Positions 6,873 through 14,584 of a stretch of 18,193 nucleotides of DNA are shown here, in pieces (the first letter of the stretch is position 1; each line of letters starts with the position of its first letter). Source of the DNA: an uncultured Clostridia bacterium. Its GTDB lineage: Bacteria; Bacillota; Clostridia; Peptostreptococcales; Anaerovoracaceae. The stretch covers positions 1 through 18,193 of the forward strand of contig CALFUG010000137.1 of the NCBI GenBank assembly GCA_937928455.1. Reading direction: 5' to 3'. The position numbers and the translations under genes are program-made. The notes below the pieces were generated by a model that was not told the origin of the DNA, made no database searches, and worked only from the letters and a program-made list of their open reading frames with translations.

Positions 6873-8276
6873 TTAGAAATGTAATCTCTGCTGAATATAG
6901 AGCGGCACTTCTTCCATGGGAATTCGTACTTGCTCCATGGTATCCCGATCACGTATGGTAACGCTTCCATCTTCCAATGTATCAAAATCAACGCAAATAC
7001 AAAAGGGGGTGCCGATTTCATCCTGCCGTCGGTATCTTTTTCCAATGGATCCAGATACATCATAATCTACCATGAAATGTTTCGCTAACTGTTGGTAAAA
7101 AGGCTCCGCAACTTCTCCCAGTTTTTTTGCCAACGGCAATACTGCCGCCTTAAATGGGGCCAATGCCGGATGCAAATGAAGAACGGTTCTCGTATCTTCC
7201 TTTCCATCTGGTCCCTGAAGAACCTCTTCATCGTAAGCATCGCACAAAAATGCCAGGGCCACTCGGTCTGCGCCCAAAGAAGGCTCGATGCAATAAGGCA
7301 CATACTTCTCATTGGTTTCCGGGTCCAAATAGCTTAGATCCTCACCAGAATGCTCCATATGTTGTTTTAAATCAAAATCGGTTCGATCCGCAATGCCCCA
7401 TAGCTCTCCCCACCCAAAAGGAAAACGATACTCAATGTCTGTAGTGGCATTACTATAATGGGACAATTCCTCTTGATCATGGTCTCTCAGTTTGAGATTT
7501 TCACTTCGTATTCCCAACCGATTTAAGAACTCCACGCAATAATTTTTCCAATAAGAGAACCACTCTAGGTCTGTGCCGGGCTTACAAAAAAATTCCAGCT
7601 CCATTTGTTCAAATTCTCGAGTTCGAAAGGTAAAATTTCCAGGTGTTATTTCGTTTCGGAAGGACTTCCCTACCTGGGCAATCCCAAAAGGTATTTTTTT
7701 TCGTGTAGTTCTTGCCACATTCTTAAAATTCACAAAAATACCCTGGGCTGTTTCCGGACGCAAGAAAAGCTCTGCTTGTGAGTCCTCGGTAACTCCTTGG
7801 AAGGTTTTAAACATCAGGTTGAACTGTCGAATCGCGGTAAAATCCATTTTCCCACACTCTGGACAGACCACCTTTTCTTGTTGGAGGTATTCCTCCAACT
7901 TTTCCTTGGGCCACCCATCCACGGAAGCCTCCATGGTCCCCAGGGATTCCAAATGGTCAGTTACCAACTTGTCTGCACGAAACCTGGCTTTGCAAGATTT
8001 ACAGTCGATGAGAGGGTCCGCAAACCCTCCCACATGACCTGACGCCACCCACGTTTTGGGATTCATGAGTATTGCCGCATCAATCCCCACGTTATAGGGG
8101 CTTTCCTGTACAAATTGCTTCCACCATGCTTTTTTTACATTGTTCTTAAACTCCACACCGATGGGACCGTAGTCCCACGTATTGGCCAACCCTCCGTAGA
8201 TTTCTGAACCTGCATATACAAAACCCCGGTTTTTGGCCAAAGCCACCACTTTTTCCATTGTTACTTCTAAGCTCAT
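6873..8276 (-). CDS. glyS: glycyl-tRNA synthetase, single-chain type
   Basis: Class II synthetase that charges tRNA-Gly in the cytosol, 467 aa, of the dimeric eukaryote-like type (also called glyQS) rather than the alpha2-beta2 bacterial type. Opening segment GFVYAGSEIYGGLANTWDYG (18-37). Two cysteine pairs, Cys92/Cys95 and Cys138/Cys141 (CPECG), form a likely zinc site. Motif 2 is at about 206-230 (FRNEITPGNFTFRTREFEQM) and motif 3 at 331-343 (EPSLGADRVALAF). Start ATG 8276 has a GAAGGA immediately upstream and AGG at 12 nt; ATG 8258 is an alternative, with the longer form preferred weakly. No T-box leader is possible in the 24-nt gap to the gene before it, so expression comes from upstream promoters. 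Confidence 0.96.
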   Translation of the reverse strand: MSLEVTMEKVVALAKNRGFVYAGSEIYGGLANTWDYGPIGVEFKNNVKKAWWKQFVQESPYNVGIDAAILMNPKTWVASGHVGGFADPLIDCKSCKARFRADKLVTDHLESLGTMEASVDGWPKEKLEEYLQQEKVVCPECGKMDFTAIRQFNLMFKTFQGVTEDSQAELFLRPETAQGIFVNFKNVARTTRKKIPFGIAQVGKSFRNEITPGNFTFRTREFEQMELEFFCKPGTDLEWFSYWKNYCVEFLNRLGIRSENLKLRDHDQEELSHYSNATTDIEYRFPFGWGELWGIADRTDFDLKQHMEHSGEDLSYLDPETNEKYVPYCIEPSLGADRVALAFLCDAYDEEVLQGPDGKEDTRTVLHLHPALAPFKAAVLPLAKKLGEVAEPFYQQLAKHFMVDYDVSGSIGKRYRRQDEIGTPFCICVDFDTLEDGSVTIRDRDTMEQVRIPMEEVPLYIQQRLHF

Positions 8277-8300
8277 TCCTTCATGTTACCTGCCTTTTTT

Positions 8301-8987
8301 TTATTTTTCTTTGTTCAATTCATCGAGAACGTCATCAAAAGCATCCTTGGCATCCTTGGCCAAATCATCCACCTTGTCAACCACCTTGTCTTTGACTTCA
8401 CCCGCTTCTTCCGCCATATCTTCAAAGAAGTCATCTTCATCACTGAGATCGATGTCCATTTTTGTATTCACCTTATCCAAAGCATCCGAAGCTTTTCCCT
8501 TCACTTCGCGATATACTTCACCGCCTCTTTTTTTTACATCGTCAAATATTTCTCCACCTTTTTCTCTCACATCTTCAAAGGTGTCCATGGCCATTTCACT
8601 TACATCTAAAATAGTACCGTCATCCTTCACGACTTCGATGTCACACTTTGCACCCAATGCTGCAATGGTACCCAGCACAATGGGAATCGGTGCCAATACG
8701 GTACCTAAAATCCCAATATTCACAGGTAGATTTAACACCACTTCTCCATCTCTTTTAATGAGAATTTTAGAAACGTTCCCCTTTTTAATGAGTTCTTTCA
8801 ATTTCTCGACCACCGCTCCGCCGCTTGCACCCAAAGGTTTTCCGCCTTTCTGATTGATGTTTTCTTCAATGGCAATGATGGCATCTACCACACTGCCACC
8901 TGCGTTTTCTAAAGCATCCTTTGCTTCTTTGTAAGATACTCCTGTTCTGTCTTTCACCAGTTCAATCTTTTCCAGTGTAATTTCCAT
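8301..8987 (-). CDS. DUF4342-type protein with N-terminal UBA-like domain and charged helical tail
   Basis: 228 aa from ATG 8987, chosen because GGAGG lies 8 nt upstream; the longer reading starts at a GTG inside that site. Three parts: residues about 1-43 resemble an elongation-factor-Ts/UBA-like helical domain (VKDRTGVSYKEAKDALENAG); about 58-130 are the DUF4342 core with a glycine/proline-rich hydrophobic stretch (VNIGILGTVLAPIPIVLGTI) that may touch the membrane; the remaining C-terminus is a run of highly charged amphipathic helices rich in D, E, K and V, with repeated KGGE/VKDKV-like units reminiscent of LEA or apolipoprotein segments. Function is unknown. It sits between recO and glyS with 2-base-scale spacing after recO, so it is cotranscribed with them. 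Confidence 0.85.
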   Translation of the reverse strand: MEITLEKIELVKDRTGVSYKEAKDALENAGGSVVDAIIAIEENINQKGGKPLGASGGAVVEKLKELIKKGNVSKILIKRDGEVVLNLPVNIGILGTVLAPIPIVLGTIAALGAKCDIEVVKDDGTILDVSEMAMDTFEDVREKGGEIFDDVKKRGGEVYREVKGKASDALDKVNTKMDIDLSDEDDFFEDMAEEAGEVKDKVVDKVDDLAKDAKDAFDDVLDELNKEK

Positions 8988-8999
8988 TCCTAGCACCTC

Positions 9000-9755
9000 C
9001 TATTGTTCCATAAAAAAACGTTCGCTTTTTAATTCTTTCATATCTAGATGGTATTTCATGTAGGGTTCTACCAATATCTTGAGGGAAGCGGCCATTTCTG
9101 ATGTAATTCCCACCTTTTCCAACTCACGAATTGGTGTGTCTAAAAAATATTGTATTGCATCTATTATACCCCCGTTTATGGGGTAAATCAACGAAACATT
9201 GGTATCCGCATCTTTGTTTTCACGACAGGATTCGCAAAGAACACCGCCCTCTTCGATGCTAAAGTACTCCATTTTTTCTTGCGCATCACATCGAATGCAA
9301 TTTTTCAGTTGGGGTTGCTGCCCAGATATCTGTAATGCTTTCCACTGAAATGCCAATAGCAGTGTCTGGAACTTCTTCTCTCGATTCTCTAATGCTTTCA
9401 AGTAGTCCAGTACCAAACGGAAGAATTCTTTGGCAGGTTGCTCTTCTACCAATACCCGATCCGCAAATTCCAAAGCATAGGCCCCATACATATATTTATC
9501 GATGTTTTCTCCCAACTTAAAGAAATTTTGTATGGTCTCACCCTGATGGAGATGGTAGTTCTGATGGTTGATATATAATTCATATTGGCCATGGGTAAAG
9601 GGTCGAAGTGCCAGTGCCGCTTTACTTTTTCCTCTTTCCGTCAAGCTGGTTCCCGCATGAATCTTCCCAAATCTCTCTGTGAGAATGGTAATCATCCGCC
9701 TTCCATTTATGGTTTGAATTTGTCTTAGCACAAGGCCTTCTGTCTGCACATTCAT
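9000..9755 (-). CDS. recO: DNA repair protein RecO
   Basis: Recombination mediator that helps load RecA on SSB-coated single strands with RecR and anneals complementary strands in RecFOR repair. 251 aa, usual length. N-terminal OB-fold begins VQTEGLVLRQIQTINGRRMI; the C-terminal helical domain carries a four-cysteine zinc ribbon, CIRC then CESC (about residues 153-180). Its ATG at 9755 directly follows the era TAA, with only a weak GGGAAAA upstream, so translation is probably coupled to era. The era-recO order is conserved across Bacillota. Confidence 0.95.
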   Translation of the reverse strand: MNVQTEGLVLRQIQTINGRRMITILTERFGKIHAGTSLTERGKSKAALALRPFTHGQYELYINHQNYHLHQGETIQNFFKLGENIDKYMYGAYALEFADRVLVEEQPAKEFFRLVLDYLKALENREKKFQTLLLAFQWKALQISGQQPQLKNCIRCDAQEKMEYFSIEEGGVLCESCRENKDADTNVSLIYPINGGIIDAIQYFLDTPIRELEKVGITSEMAASLKILVEPYMKYHLDMKELKSERFFMEQ

Positions 9756-10637
9756 TTATTTTTCCCGATACCCAAAATCGGATAACGAATAGTTGGAATC
9801 TCGCCAGTTCTCACGAACCTTCACCCATAGCTCTAAGAACACTTTCGTGCCCAACAGTCGCTCCAGTTCCATTCGAGATTGTTTTCCAATGCCTTTCAGT
9901 TTCTTGCCTTCTTTTCCAATAATCATTCCTTTATGGGACTTTTTTTCGCAGTAAATAACGGCTCCTATGTGAACCAGGTTTTCCTTTTCTTGAAAGGACT
10001 CGATTTCCACATAAATCCCATGTGGAATCTCTTCTTCCAAATATAATAGGGCCTTTTCCCGAATAATTTCGCTGGCCAAAAACCGCTCCGGATGGTCTGT
10101 TATCATATCTTCGGGGAAATACGCCGGACCTTCTGGCATGTACTTGGCCAGGGTTTCCAGCAAGACGGAAGTGTTTTTTCCGGTCAATGCGCTGATACCC
10201 ATTATTTTCTCAAAAACCCCGGTTTCTTCATACTCCTCGAAGGTGTCACGGAACAAATCCGGATCCATGGTGTCGATTTTATTAATGACCAGTATTTTCG
10301 GTGTTTTTACCTCCCTCAGAATTTCCAGCACGTATCGATCCCCCGGACTTTTTGACAACACATTGTCCACCAAAAACACAATGGCATCCACTTCCTCAAA
10401 GGTGCGTTGAACCTGTTCCATCATAATGGTTCCCAGTTTATTCTTTGGTTTGTGAATTCCCGGTGTATCAATAAATACCATCTGTAGGGCTGGCTGGTGA
10501 TAGATCCCTCGGATGGTATTTCGTGTGGTTTGGGGCTTTGGCGTAGTAATGGCAATTTTTTCACCAATTACCGCATTTAATAATGTGGACTTCCCAACAT
10601 TGGGACGTCCTATAATTCCCACGAAGCCTGATTTCAT
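9756..10637 (-). CDS. era: GTPase Era, 16S rRNA maturation factor
   Basis: Essential GTP-binding protein that binds the 3' end of 16S rRNA and assists 30S assembly. From ATG 10637 it is 293 aa; AAGGA is 7 nt upstream. The longer form from a GTG at 10661 overlaps cdd and lacks a ribosome binding site. G1 GRPNVGKS (10-17), G2 TTRNTIRG, G3 DTPG in FIDTPGIHKPKN, G4 NKID. The C-terminal KH domain has the GXXG-type loop in GMIIGKEGKKLKGIG and ends WRDSNYSLSDFGY, the Era pattern. It starts 13 nt after the cdd stop. Confidence 0.97.
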   Translation of the reverse strand: MKSGFVGIIGRPNVGKSTLLNAVIGEKIAITTPKPQTTRNTIRGIYHQPALQMVFIDTPGIHKPKNKLGTIMMEQVQRTFEEVDAIVFLVDNVLSKSPGDRYVLEILREVKTPKILVINKIDTMDPDLFRDTFEEYEETGVFEKIMGISALTGKNTSVLLETLAKYMPEGPAYFPEDMITDHPERFLASEIIREKALLYLEEEIPHGIYVEIESFQEKENLVHIGAVIYCEKKSHKGMIIGKEGKKLKGIGKQSRMELERLLGTKVFLELWVKVRENWRDSNYSLSDFGYREK

Positions 10638-10650
10638 GGGATGTTCCTTG

Positions 10651-11061
10651 CTATTTATCACGAATCTGTGTCCCTCCTTCTTCCAAACGAAACCCTTCCG
10701 GCAATAGTTGGCCTAAGGTGTAAGTGACAATACGGTTTTCTGGATCTCCTGTAATGATTGGAAAATCCTCGTCACAAAATTCTCTCATAAACTGCCGGCA
10801 AATACCACATGGCCATGCTTCCCCATCACTGGTAGCAATGGCAATCTTTTGAAATCGACGCTCACCCTTGGATACCGCCTGCACAAAAGCGCTTCTTTCC
10901 GCACATATCGTGGCACCGAAACTGGAATTTTCCACGTTGACGCCGATATAAACTTGTCCGGATTCTCCCAGCAATGCGGCACCTACCGAAAACTTGGAAA
11001 AAGGAGCATAGGCATTTACCATAGCCTCTTTGGCCATTTCATATAGCTTCAAGTCATTCAT
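10651..11061 (-). CDS. cdd: cytidine deaminase
   Basis: Pyrimidine salvage enzyme converting cytidine and deoxycytidine to uridine and deoxyuridine. 136 aa, the size of the tetrameric bacterial type. The zinc site is complete: CAERSA (Cys53, catalytic Glu55) and PCGICRQ (Cys85, Cys88), with substrate-binding NVENSSFG just before. Start ATG 11061 with AAAGGAG 6 nt upstream. In many Bacillota dgkA sits between ybeY and cdd; here cdd follows ybeY directly, so dgkA is absent from this cluster. Confidence 0.97.
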   Translation of the reverse strand: MNDLKLYEMAKEAMVNAYAPFSKFSVGAALLGESGQVYIGVNVENSSFGATICAERSAFVQAVSKGERRFQKIAIATSDGEAWPCGICRQFMREFCDEDFPIITGDPENRIVTYTLGQLLPEGFRLEEGGTQIRDK

Positions 11062-11072
11062 TTTTTTCTCCT

Positions 11073-11528
11073 TTAAATTCGAGCCAAGTCTATAGACTCC
11101 ATAATCGCTTCTTCAAAGGACCTCATGATTTCCTGTTCTTCCGATTCTTCATGGTTATATCCCAACAAATGAGCCAAGCTATGAACAAATAAGTAAACGA
11201 TTTCTCTTTCCGGAGAATGTCCAAATTCATGCGCCTGCAACAATGCCTGGTCCGTGCAAATTACAACATCCCCCAGGCATAGATTGCCATAAGCAGGCAT
11301 TTGCTCCAAAGCATCATACTGGGGAAAGGAAAGCACATCGGTCACTTGATCCACACCACGATATGTGTGATTGAGGATTTTCATCTCCTCCATGGAAACA
11401 AAGGTAACGCTTACCTCTACACGGTCATCCTGAATTCCTTGATTCTGGCAGCAAACCTTACCGGCCTCTATCATTTTCTCTACGACGGAATCTCCCGGGC
11501 GTCTTTCTGCACCAAATACAATCTCCAT
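11073..11528 (-). CDS. ybeY: endoribonuclease YbeY
   Basis: Metal-dependent single-strand RNase involved in 16S rRNA 3'-end maturation and ribosome quality control. 151 aa. The signature HSLAHLLGYNHEE gives three metal-binding histidines (His116, His120, His126). The preceding TDVLSFP segment (63-69) is also family-typical. Its ATG overlaps the phoH stop by one base (TAATG), a translational coupling arrangement. With era downstream this gives two 16S rRNA maturation factors in one operon. Confidence 0.97.
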   Translation of the reverse strand: MEIVFGAERRPGDSVVEKMIEAGKVCCQNQGIQDDRVEVSVTFVSMEEMKILNHTYRGVDQVTDVLSFPQYDALEQMPAYGNLCLGDVVICTDQALLQAHEFGHSPEREIVYLFVHSLAHLLGYNHEESEEQEIMRSFEEAIMESIDLARI

Positions 11529-12523
11529 TATTCTTCCTCCAATTCTTTGGGATGCTCTTGATAGTACTTTTCATAGGCATTGATGATTTTTTTCACCAAT
11601 TCATGTCGAACTACATCCACATCCTTTAAATAACAGAATCGGATATCTTTGACCGGTTTCAGTATTTTGGCCGCTTCCACCAATCCGGACTTTTTCCCTT
11701 TGGGCAAATCAATTTGGGTGATGTCTCCTGTAATAACCATTTTAGAGCCAAATCCCATTCTGGTAAGAAACATCTTCATTTGTTCTTTGGTACTATTTTG
11801 CGCCTCATCCAGAATGATAAAAGAATTGTCCAATGTTCTTCCCCTCATATATGCCAGAGGAACCACTTCGATGGTTTCTTTTTCCTTCAGTCTCAAAGCA
11901 CTTTCTCTTCCCAGAATTTCATATAATGCATCATATAACGGTCGAAGATAAGGATCCACCTTCTCCTGTAAATCGCCGGGCAAGAACCCCAATCGCTCTC
12001 CGGCTTCTACCGCAGGACGCACCAGTATGATTTTTTGAATTTCCTTATTTTTGAATGCATTAATGGCCATGGCCACCGCCAAATAGGTCTTTCCTGTCCC
12101 TGCGGGGCCAATGGAAAATATAACATCACTTTCACGTATCGCCTTGGCATAAGCCTTTTGGCCCAATGTCTTGGGTTTGATGGGTTTTCCCATGTGGGTA
12201 AAGCAAAGGATGTCATTGTTCACGTTGCCTTCGATATAAGATATTCCCTCATTCTTAAGGCCAATCACGTAATGAATCTTCTGCACATCCAGTTTTTCAC
12301 CGCCCTGGATCATTTTCACTAATTCTTCAATAACCTGCAAAGCTTTTGCGGAATCCGCCCCTCTTAATAGCAGTTGATTGTCTCTTTGGATAATCTCCAC
12401 ATTGAAATGTTCCTTCACAATCTTCATATGCTGGTCCAAATTTCCAAACAGCTCCATTTGATTGAAAGGCTGCGGCAAAGACAATTCCACTTCTTGTGTA
12501 CTTTTCAAATTTCTGATATCCAA
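11528..12523 (-). CDS. phoH: PhoH-family ATPase
   Basis: 331 aa cytosolic P-loop ATPase of the PhoH/PhoL type, associated in bacteria with ybeY and RNA metabolism; the biochemical role is not settled. Walker A GPAGTGKT (139-146) and Walker B FIILDEAQ (235-242) are intact, as is the EAGERLGFLPGDLQEKVDPY region. The N-terminal 120 residues form the usual KH-like extension. The start is a TTG at 12523 with AGGAGA 5 nt upstream. 38 nt separate it from tnaA, without a terminator or clear promoter, so read-through from ridA-tnaA is likely. Confidence 0.94.
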   Translation of the reverse strand: MDIRNLKSTQEVELSLPQPFNQMELFGNLDQHMKIVKEHFNVEIIQRDNQLLLRGADSAKALQVIEELVKMIQGGEKLDVQKIHYVIGLKNEGISYIEGNVNNDILCFTHMGKPIKPKTLGQKAYAKAIRESDVIFSIGPAGTGKTYLAVAMAINAFKNKEIQKIILVRPAVEAGERLGFLPGDLQEKVDPYLRPLYDALYEILGRESALRLKEKETIEVVPLAYMRGRTLDNSFIILDEAQNSTKEQMKMFLTRMGFGSKMVITGDITQIDLPKGKKSGLVEAAKILKPVKDIRFCYLKDVDVVRHELVKKIINAYEKYYQEHPKELEEE

Positions 12524-12561
12524 CCAACTCTCCTTTTGATTTTATTCCCATTTTCGAATAT

Positions 12562-13953
12562 TTATTTCGTCAAGGGCTCTAAATGTGCCTGAAAATGCCT
12601 TAGTATGGGTGGTTCCCAGATGATTCGATACCCCTTCGTAATCTCATGAGCTCTGGCTTTAATGGCCACTAGCGCCTCCACAATAACATCCAAATGTGCT
12701 TGGGTATATACCCTTCGCGGAATGGCTAATCTGGTAAACTCGAATGTGGCTTCCAACTGTTCCCCGGTGTCCGGATCGTTCCCCAACATATAGGATCCAA
12801 TATCGCAAGCGCGAATTCCCGCTTCTTTATATAATTCCAGCGCCAAAACCTGACCCGGGAATTCATAATACGGAATTTCCGGAAACATTTCTTTTGCGTC
12901 CAAAAATACACCATGACCCCCTACCGGAGCTTGATAGGATATGCCTTCCTCATCCAATCTTCCTGCCAAGTATTCCATTTGGCCAATTCGATATCTCAGA
13001 TAATCATTATCGATGCCTTCCTTCAACCCGATGGCCAAAGCTTCCATATCTCTGCCGGATAATCCTCCGTACGTAAAAAACCCTTCGTAGGAGATGCAAT
13101 TCGCCTTGATTTTTAACACAACCGGGCTTTTCTCATCCTTCACACCGATTAGGCCCCCCATATTTACAATGGCATCTTTTTTTGCGCTCATGGTAAAGAG
13201 GTCTCCGTATGAAAACATTTCCCGAACGATTTCGGCTATGGGAGTGGTTTCATATCCCGATTCGTCCCTTTGGATGAAGTACGCATTCTCAGCAAAACGG
13301 GCCGCATCCAGGTCCAATGGAATATTATATTTCTTACATACTTCAGAAACCTGACGCAGGTTTTTCATGGACACCGGCTGTCCACCGGCGGAATTGTTGG
13401 TGATGGTCATAACCACCAGCCCAATTTTTTCGGGGCCCTTCTCCTGTATCATCTGTTCCAACCGTTCCACATCCATGTTTCCTTTAAAAGGTGCCCTTTT
13501 CTTCGGGTCTTTGGCTTCTTCTACCACACAATCCAATGCGCGAGCCCCCGCTAGTTCCACATGAGCCCGGGTTGTATCAAAAAACATATTCGAGATGGCA
13601 TACATCCCCTCTTTTAGGTATAGAGGGAACAGGACCTTTTCCGCTGCTCTGCCTTGATGTACCGGTTGGATATAACCGTAGCCAAAAATTTCTTTGGCTG
13701 TTTCCAATAGTTTATAGTAGGATGAAGCTCCTGCATAGGACTCGTCCCCTTCCATAATTCCTGCCCACTGCTTCATACTCATGGCATTTGTACCAGAGTC
13801 TGTTAACAGGTCGATATAACAATCTTCTCCAGCCAAATAAAATACATTGTAATGGGCTTCCTTGATTTTCGCTTCCCGCTCTTCACGGGAAAGAATTTTC
13901 AGAGGCTCTACCGATTTAATCCGAAACGGCTCTGCCACATAACGAACGGCCAT
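12562..13953 (-). CDS. tnaA: tryptophanase (tryptophan indole-lyase)
   Basis: PLP enzyme cleaving L-tryptophan to indole, pyruvate and ammonia through an aminoacrylate intermediate. 463 aa, beta-eliminating lyase family. PLP lysine is Lys259 in MSAKKDA. Distinguishing it from tyrosine phenol-lyase: Asp126 in FFDTT where the phenol-lyase has Thr; IRACDIGSYMLG where the phenol-lyase has a substrate-binding Arg in a different context; and His453 in ILRHFQAHL as in E. coli TnaA. ATG 13953 has AGGAGGG 7 nt upstream. It follows ridA by 23 nt. There is no room for a TnaC-type leader in that gap, so tna regulation of the E. coli kind is not expected. Tryptophanase is the better call; activity on other amino acids cannot be excluded. 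Confidence 0.9.
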   Translation of the reverse strand: MAVRYVAEPFRIKSVEPLKILSREEREAKIKEAHYNVFYLAGEDCYIDLLTDSGTNAMSMKQWAGIMEGDESYAGASSYYKLLETAKEIFGYGYIQPVHQGRAAEKVLFPLYLKEGMYAISNMFFDTTRAHVELAGARALDCVVEEAKDPKKRAPFKGNMDVERLEQMIQEKGPEKIGLVVMTITNNSAGGQPVSMKNLRQVSEVCKKYNIPLDLDAARFAENAYFIQRDESGYETTPIAEIVREMFSYGDLFTMSAKKDAIVNMGGLIGVKDEKSPVVLKIKANCISYEGFFTYGGLSGRDMEALAIGLKEGIDNDYLRYRIGQMEYLAGRLDEEGISYQAPVGGHGVFLDAKEMFPEIPYYEFPGQVLALELYKEAGIRACDIGSYMLGNDPDTGEQLEATFEFTRLAIPRRVYTQAHLDVIVEALVAIKARAHEITKGYRIIWEPPILRHFQAHLEPLTK

Positions 13954-13976
13954 ATGCCAACCCTCCTATAATATAA

Positions 13977-14357
13977 CTATTTCAATGCAATGACTTCAAT
14001 CTCTACCAGCCCGTCTTTGGGAAGTCTGGCCACCTGTACGGCGGAACGACTGGGATAGTTCCCTTCTGTAAAAAATTCACTGTAAATCTGGTTCATTTCT
14101 GCAAAATCATTCATATCCTTTAGAAATACCGTGGTTTTCACCACCTGATCCATGGTCAAGCCAGCCGCCTCCAATATGGCCTTCACATTGTTCAGGCTTT
14201 GTCGAGTCTGTTCCTTGATTTCTTCTCCCACAAATTCTCCTGTGGCTGGATCCAGAGCCAACTGGCCTGAAGTAAAAACAAAACCGTTGGCACTGATTCC
14301 CTGGGAATAGGGGCCAATGGCTTTTGGAGCTTGATTGGTTTCGATTGTTTTTTTCAT
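13977..14357 (-). CDS. ridA: RidA family enamine/imine deaminase
   Basis: 126 aa YjgF/YER057c/UK114 protein, trimeric in the family, which hydrolyses reactive 2-aminoacrylate and related imines to keto acids and ammonia. Conserved features: GPYSQG (15-20), FTSGQLALDP (28-37), catalytic Arg104 in PSRSAVQVARLP and Glu119 in VEIEVIA. Start ATG 14357 with AAAGGAG 8 nt upstream; an extended reading from 14381 lacks one. First gene of the minus-strand run; the next gene is tryptophanase, whose reaction produces aminoacrylate, so substrate and scavenger are encoded together. Confidence 0.95.
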   Translation of the reverse strand: MKKTIETNQAPKAIGPYSQGISANGFVFTSGQLALDPATGEFVGEEIKEQTRQSLNNVKAILEAAGLTMDQVVKTTVFLKDMNDFAEMNQIYSEFFTEGNYPSRSAVQVARLPKDGLVEIEVIALK

Positions 14358-14407
14358 GTTAGAATCTCCTTTCTCACCCATTTACATTACCATAAATCTA
14401 TGAATTT

Positions 14408-14419
14408 TACAATATTGTA
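14408..14419. promoter_or_regulatory. 12-bp perfect palindrome TACAATATTGTA in the ridA/tRNA intergenic region
   Basis: A perfect inverted repeat about 50 bp upstream of the ridA start, inside the region where the ridA-tnaA promoter must lie. A tentative minus-strand promoter (TTGTAA, 17 bp, TAATGT) overlaps it. It could be a regulator site or chance in AT-rich DNA. The 14420-14457 stretch shows nothing further. Confidence 0.3.
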
Positions 14420-14457
14420 CCCCTCACCTTTCAACGGGGGATTTCAAGGATTTCCTC

Positions 14458-14486
14458 TTGTATTTTCAAATGGTCTGTGGTAATAT
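14458..14486 (+). promoter_or_regulatory. probable tRNA-Arg promoter
   Basis: TTGTAT (14458-14463), 17 bp, TAATAT (14481-14486) on the plus strand. The predicted start near 14493 lies about 16 nt before the mature tRNA 5' end. Both boxes are two mismatches or fewer from consensus and the spacing is ideal. Confidence 0.55.
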
Positions 14487-14508
14487 ACATTCTCGTAGGA
14501 TAGAATAT

Positions 14509-14584
14509 GGGGCACTAGCTCAATGGATAGAGTCGCAGACTTCGAATCTGTCGGTTGGGGGTTCGAGTCCCTCGTGCCTCACCA
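14509..14584 (+). tRNA. trnR: tRNA-Arg(TCG)
   Basis: 76-nt cloverleaf with encoded CCA. Acceptor GGGGCAC pairs with GTGCCTC (one G-T), D-stem GCTC/GAGT, anticodon stem GCAGA/TCTGT with loop CTTCGAA giving anticodon TCG (reads CGA and probably other CGN codons), T-stem GGGGG/CCCTC with TTCGAGT loop, discriminator A then CCA at 14582-14584. The last 18 nt are repeated twice downstream, and the T-arm occurs in reverse complement twice downstream. Confidence 0.97.

Noticed and set aside
7573..8037. Plus-strand 154-codon open frame over glyS
   Set aside because: Antisense shadow of the glyS catalytic region; no independent signals.
8277..8300. T-box riboswitch for glyS
   Set aside because: Only 24 nt separate glyS from the preceding gene, too short for a T-box leader, and no T-box sequence was seen in the upstream operon gaps.
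8233..8853. Plus-strand 206-codon open frame antisense to the DUF4342 gene
   Set aside because: Serine/phenylalanine-rich translation typical of a shadow of an acidic, lysine-rich gene; the minus-strand frame has a ribosome binding site and recognisable domains.
12562..13953. Tyrosine phenol-lyase
   Set aside because: Residues at the discriminating positions (Asp126, the IRACDIGS context, His453) follow tryptophanase.
13954..13976. TnaC-type leader peptide before tnaA
   Set aside because: The 23-nt gap contains only the ribosome binding site.
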